From: Berberis thunbergii
Lineage: Eukaryota; Streptophyta; Magnoliopsida; Ranunculales; Berberidaceae
Length of the DNA stretch: 64,000 nucleotides
Assembly (NCBI GenBank): GCA_003290165.1
Contig: QNQO01000506.1
Span: 496,001 to 560,000, forward strand
Direction of reading: 5' to 3'
Below are positions 59,501 to 64,000 of this stretch, piece by piece (the stretch's first letter is position 1; the number at the start of each line of letters is the position of its first letter). The position numbers and the translations under genes were made by a program. Below the pieces are notes generated by a model. That model saw only the letters and a program-made list of their open reading frames with translations. It searched no databases and was not told the DNA's origin.

Positions 59501-62500
59501 GACTATTTGACACCACCAATTCCCCTCTTTGACACCACCACCCCATTTTTTAACCTACAAAGGACACCACTAAGAAAAGCCTTTTCCCCTCTCCTCTCTT
59601 TCTCCCTCTGTAATCTCTTCCCACCAACAAGCAGGAACAACAGCGTCATTGACATTGACGCTGTTGCCCTGCCTCGCACCTCCCCCACCCCTCCCTTCTT
59701 TTCTTTTTTCTCCCTTTTCTTCCCTCTTTTCTTCTCAACAACAACCAACGAATAGCAACAACGGCTTCGCTGTCGTCGGCCGCACCGCCATATCTAGCCC
59801 TATTTTTTCTTCTCCTTTGATTTTGTTCCAACCTCTGCAAGGAGTGAGATCAAAAGAGAAAAAATGTGTGGCAATCGACAGCAGTCATCGCTGCTGGGAC
59901 GGCGGTGTAGCAGGGTGGGAGAGAAGCAACGGCGAGGCGGCAGCAATGTTGCTGCTACTATTGTTTAGGGATGGCAACGGAGTGGATTTGAGCAAATTCA
60001 TCCCCAATCCATCAGGAATAACGGATCCCCAAATCCGCCCCGCCAATCCGTTTATAAATTTATTTAAAAATCGTCGCCGCCCCGCCCAAAATATCTGTTA
60101 AAAAAATTTCTTCATTCATACATACATACATACACTAAAAGATCATTTATACATACAAAAATTATAACAAAAAATTACAAAAAACCATACATCAAATTAC
60201 AAAAAAAAAAAAAAATCAATCTAAAAGAATGATCTCATATCTGATCTCTGATGGGGAGAGGAAGGCGGATATGGAGGTGGGAAGCTTCGACTTCGACTGT
60301 GAGAATCTAATCTCAGATTTCAATCTCTGATGGGGAGAGGAAGGCGGATATGGAGGTGGGAGACTTCGACTCGACTGTGAGAATCTGAGACTTCGACCCT
60401 TGGCTTCGACCATTCGAAACCCTTGGCTATGAGAGGCTTCGACAGTTCGTCTTCGAGTGAGGATCTGTGAGAGGGAGAGGCTCTGGTGTGAGAGAGATGG
60501 CGACTATCTGTGTGTGTGAGAGATAGGGTTAATCCCTTTATATAGCTGAAGGGTATTTTTGTAAATTTACCGGTTAAACGGATAACCGTGGGGCGGATAT
60601 GGCCAAATTCGTATTTGCCCTGATTAATAAACGGACACAGATCGAAAATCTGTATCTGCCCCAAGATCGAGGGACCCTTTACCAAATCCACCCCAAACGG
60701 GGCGGGTGGGGCGGATATCCGTGAAAATTCGCCCCACTGCCATCCCTATTATTGTTGTTCTGTATAAAAAAAAACACAAAAGAAAGAGAAGGAAAAAAAA
60801 AAGGTGGTGGCGTTATAGGGGAAATGGTGGTGTCAGTCGGGACCGTACTTTTATAAGAATCTCCTCCCCTTCCAATGTAGTCAATTTCATTCACCCTCAC
60901 ATATGGCTTTGCATATTTGACATGGCGTGCGTTTATTACTCAACAAACATTACACGACCAAAACTATTATAACCCCTAATGAGAAGTTGATCAGAGTTTC
61001 AACTCACAAGGTTGGGCAGGTTAAACGATAAGCCCAACCGAATTGCTGAAGTGGCAGTTGCCTAACTCGAAGATTAATCCAGCAATGTCAACCCATAGTC
61101 GGCCTGCCAAAGTTGCACCCTATTAAGACATGTATGAGTTTTACAGGGAATAAGGTTTACCACACCCAGGGATAAAACAAATAAATAAATAAACCAAACA
61201 AACAGCCAATTTGAAGGCTTTTTCATGAAGCTCTTAATTTTTATAGCCAGAATGCATAAGCAATAAATGAAGGGCTTGCAAAAGAAGCGTACTGAGTACA
61301 ATATTCTTCTGGACGCAGCAGAATTATCGGTCAAAAGTTTACGAACAACATAAGGAAATGCCGCTTCAAACGTCTTAAACTCTTGATCAGCAGCTACAGC
61401 CAATCCTGAGAAGCGCAAAGTTTAAAGGTAGATTACGAATAAAAAAATTTCATTATCAGGAAAGTTTAATACCAATTGAATGACGAACATTTGTAACATA
61501 ACAATACGCAAAAGAATTAAACAACCAGAAACAAAAATTATCACAGGAAAGATGACAAAGTGTGAAACCAAAATCAAAATGTGTCATCCGAGGAAGACGT
61601 GTGATTCTTAAAAAAATTTACTGAGTTTGTCGATATAGTTCTTGTTTTGCTGATTAGAAGGGGGAAGCTTGCATGCACCTAGCGCCACATGACTCAGACA
61701 ATTATGACTCTCCGACTAACTACTACATTACATTCCTATGTCACTGATCCCGATACGTGTCTTTTCATGTATTCTTATCCATTCTTCTGGTATTGGGGGT
61801 AATAGCATCTTCATATCAAGATTAACTAAAAGCATATAAAATTTGTTAGAACATTATTGTTTTCCGCCTAACAATCCCAACACTAACATTCTGAGAAATT
61901 ATAATCTTACACAACTAAATTGTTCCATCTCTTTCCACTAACTGATGGACCAGCATGGGACCTACATGCTCTACCACCTTAATATTTTCTAATGGAACTT
62001 TGTTTTGTACAGAACAAAGGCCTCTCCATATTTCTTTTTCAAGGGATTATATGAAACGGGTACTTTGTGAAGGATTAAGGATAAGGACAACTTTGACATA
62101 ACAAATCCAAGTCACAGGTCAGCTGCACAGGCCAATTGCCCACACTAGCACCCTCCCCCCATATTGGTACAGAAAATGTCCTTAAGAACATAATAAAAAC
62201 ACAAAGAAGGTTGTGGTAGTCTGAAACGAAAGAACAAGCCAAACAAACATGAAGAGAAGGGAGACGCCCGCGCCTGTTTTTTTTTTTTTTTTTTTTTTTG
62301 GGGGGGTGGTTAACAAAAACCTCTACACTTCTTGAACACCCAATGGCCCTCCATTGGAGCACACAGAGGATAATAAAGATATAGAGCTTAGTAAGACAAC
62401 ATTACATAAGCAATAATTACAAAATACATGAAGGCACGAAATTAATTTTATGAAATAGTGAATTCCTAAAAATAAGAGAAAAACGGACCAGAGTAGAAGA

Positions 62501-62622
62501 AATAGCAAAAATTAACGATAGTAACTACCTTCCAAAGAGGCCAGAGAACGAAGGACTAGCGTATAATAAGGTGGCATACGAAAATGATACTTTAGAGCCA
62601 CGGACCATATTTCACCAAGAAC
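56508..62622 (-). CDS. ABC1-like kinase (ABC1K family), last five exons
   Basis: Minus-strand exons are 62622-62529 (VLGEIWSVALKYHFRMPPYY, TLVLRSLASLEG), 61405-61293 (LAVAADQEFKTFEAAFPYVV, RKLLTDNSAASRRIL), 57930-57860 (VALNRRREFQWQKLGLLLRV), 57406-57253 (ERPFEYASTWTSGVFDVANL, DGTVLRRLLMTA) and 56948-56508 (DGASLVRAVVSKEAVSYRKQ to the stop). Phases join without error and all introns are GT-AG. This is the conserved C-terminal region of plastid ABC1K/aarF-type atypical kinases; it resembles the ABC1K3/ABC1K5 group. The kinase core (KxGQ and ATP site) would be in upstream exons outside the window. A hydrophobic segment (VRLCWVSFVMFVSGFALAC) precedes the C-terminus. Introns are enlarged by hAT elements, and a gypsy element lies upstream. 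This is the clearest functional host gene here. Confidence 0.88.
58541..59361. mobile_element. Non-autonomous hAT element, copy 2, in an ABC1K intron
   Basis: It starts TAGGGGTGGGCA and ends TGCCCACCCCTA, with perfect 8-bp duplications GTTTACCA (58533-58540, 59362-59369). GGGATGGGAC arrays at both ends match copy 1 (6640-7185); the central about 550 bp is A/T-rich and different. No transposase. Confidence 0.92.
59966..60748. mobile_element. Non-autonomous hAT element, second family (TAGGGATGGCA ends)
   Basis: It begins TAGGGATGGCAACGG and ends CACTGCCATCCCTA. The flanking 8 bases are CTATTGTT and TTATTGTT, one mismatch. The interior has CGGATATCCG/GGGGCGGAT motifs near both ends and a two-copy tandem repeat at about 60249-60380 (TGATGGGGAGAGGAAGGCGG in each). 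Confidence 0.75.
60117..60136. repeat. (CATA)n microsatellite
   Basis: Five tandem CATA units inside the hAT element at 59966-60748. Confidence 0.9.
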
Positions 62623-63018
62623 CTTCAAGAAATTACAGTAGTAAGTAACAAATAAAAAGAAGAAGAAGATCAGACAAAGTAACAAATAAAATAGAACAAC
62701 AGTCTAGATAAAGTAACGAACGGTTGAGTATCCAGCTCTACCCTAGGGATAAAGGACAAAAACAGATGCATCCATCCACAACGCATTAACGCTCTGCTAG
62801 ACTAGAACACTAGGTAGATGTTCCTAAATTCAGTTGCAGAATCTCAACTCAATGCTCCTGCATCCGGTTGGGCAAGCGTTAATTCTTTCACGGGACAAAA
62901 AGCTCATAAACCTATCTGAAGTCTTAATTATTCTCTTTATTGAGACTAGAAGTCCACTGCCCATTCCATGAACCACATTGCGTGATATATGCTAGATTTG
63001 CTCTTTCCATCACTTCAG
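62623..63018. other. Sequence between ABC1K exon and LTR
   Basis: Presumed ABC1K intron. No upstream exon was recognised here, so the earlier exons should lie beyond the retrotransposon, past the window edge. Confidence 0.5.
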
Positions 63019-63476
63019 TGTAGTCAAGGCAACCGCCTAGTGCCACGGGTTTTCTTTTCATAAGTACTTCCCATGCGGCACTAGCAAACTTTGCCCCGAC
63101 TTATCAAAGAAAGCTAGTCAGCCTTGCCACGAAAGACTTACTTAGACTATGGAAAGCTAAGCAAACTAAGAACGCACAAGAGAGCTTAAGAGAACTAGAA
63201 CTTGTATTGTTTGAATTCTCTGAGGTGACTACAACAAATGAGGTCTAAGCCTATTTATACAACTCCACCTCCTCAATAAACGGTGGTGATCAATTTGATC
63301 CAACGGTCTACAATGATCTTCTACATACTTCCTTAGAAATATCTAAGGACTAGAATCTCATGGAACTCTATGAAATTTTATGGAAGGTTTTAGAGAATCT
63401 CTAGAATAATGTAGAATACTCTACATTATTTACACTTGCTAACCTCACTTGGCTAGGTAAGAAGATAGTTGTGACA
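63019..63476 (-). mobile_element. 3' LTR of a Ty3/gypsy element
   Basis: On the minus strand a polypurine tract (AGGTGGGGGAGAA) just after the pol stop is followed by TGTCACAAC at 63476, a typical LTR start. A TATA-like box (TATAAATAG, minus strand, about 63252-63260) lies inside. The outer edge near 63019 (plus-strand TG) is a guess; no second LTR is in the window. Confidence 0.65.
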
Positions 63477-63491
63477 TTCTCCCCCACCTAA

Positions 63492-64000
63492 TCAGGCGAC
63501 GTCCTCGTACGCTTGGATTTGCTCCTTGAATTGCCACAAATGTTGGATTGGCTCCCAGCTAGCTTCATTTTCTAGCAATTCCTTCCACTTGACGAGTAGC
63601 TCATGTGTGGGAGGTTGGTTGGAAAGGCGCACCACACAATCTGACAATATAGTCTCTACTTCCTTGTCATGTTGGATCTTCATGCCCATTGGTACTCTTT
63701 GTGAAACTCCTCTGATTGGATCATCCTGATCTTCCTTATACGGCTTCAATAGGCTCACATGGAAGACTGGATGAAACTTGATCCTTGGCGGCAACTCGAC
63801 CTTGTATGCTTGCTTTCCCACTTTCTTGACTATAGGAAAAGGACACTCATATCTCCTGATAAGGCCACGATGCAGTCCTGAAAGCCTAGCATTAGCATGC
63901 ATCTTGACAAGCACAAAGTCCCCAACCTGGAACTCTCGAGATTGTCTCTTCTTTTTTGCTCACTTCTTCATCCTCTTGGATGCCTTCTCTAGGTAAGCTC
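63492..64000 (-). pseudogene. Ty3/gypsy Pol C-terminus (integrase tail with chromodomain-like end), partial
   Basis: The minus-strand frame 63914-63492 reads ARLSGLHRGLIRRYECPFPI, VGKQAYKVELPPRIKFHPVF, HVSLLKPYKED, and LVKWKELLENEASWEP near the end. This is the integrase C-terminal GPY/F-type module followed by a chromodomain-like WK...SWEP motif, which in related elements targets integration. Upstream pol lies beyond the window; around 63914-63950 the frame is not continuous (the RKQSREFQVGDFVLVKMH segment needs a frame change). It sits next to the host ABC1K gene in the same orientation. Confidence 0.85.

Larger units (their letters stand above)
59508..60838. mobile_element. Possible TIR element enclosing a hAT insertion
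   Basis: The ends are imperfect inverted repeats: TGACACCACCAATTCCCCTC at 59508 and, inverted, TGACACCACCATTTCCCCTA ending at about 60838. No convincing target duplication was found. The interior (59520-59965) has pyrimidine-rich and CGGC-rich parts without a recognised gene. Confidence 0.45.

Noticed and set aside
59503..59840. Lys/Arg-rich open frames as a basic protein gene
   Set aside because: They arise from a TTTTCTTCCC pyrimidine tract; no start context, homology or splice structure.

Overview
This is a repeat-rich piece of a plant (eudicot-type) nuclear genome. Genes carry GT-AG introns, protein families are plant-specific (PRR, euAP2, AIL, root-cap/LEA, ABC1K), and about three quarters of the window is transposon-derived. 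There are no operons, CRISPR arrays, rRNA genes or convincing tRNA genes. The species cannot be named from sequence alone.

Layout. 1-1428: right end of a CACTA element (start outside the window) holding a decayed AINTEGUMENTA-like exon. About 2280-5079: 5' part of a Ty3/gypsy retrotransposon on the minus strand. 6640-7185: hAT-type non-autonomous element with an 8-bp target duplication. 7719-8917: a two-exon root-cap/LEA-related host gene with one frameshift.

10188-43665: a nest of CACTA elements, each delimited by matching termini and a 3-bp duplication. Element A (10188-43665, AAA) contains B (18330-40752, AAC), which contains C (24158-39312, TAA). B appears to sit inside a CGAACCGA-rich element, which makes a likely fourth layer. 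A carries an aspartic-protease fragment, an APETALA2 fragment, a LINE piece and a transposase remnant. B has no visible transposase but carries exons of a PRR7-like clock regulator, a G-box-type bZIP, a bHLH and an ACA-type Ca2+-ATPase, all on the minus strand. C carries TNPD-like and TNPA-like transposase genes, both damaged, plus exons of an AP-3 mu adaptin and an extended PHD finger.

43666-56507: mostly unassigned intergenic DNA. It includes a 167-bp foldback (45734-45900), a large inverted duplication (46993-51152; arms about 1.3 kb, spacer 1.57 kb) whose arms each hold the first exons of a type I inositol polyphosphate 5-phosphatase, and a decayed LINE ORF1. 56508-62622: last five exons of a host ABC1-like kinase gene (minus strand), with hAT elements in its introns. 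63019-64000: 3' end of another Ty3/gypsy element (integrase C-terminus, then LTR), probably within the same host gene.

Taken together, the window shows repeated capture of host gene fragments by DNA transposons, with a strong share of transcription-factor DNA-binding exons, stacking of one capturing element inside another, and one captured gene arranged as a potential hairpin-RNA source.
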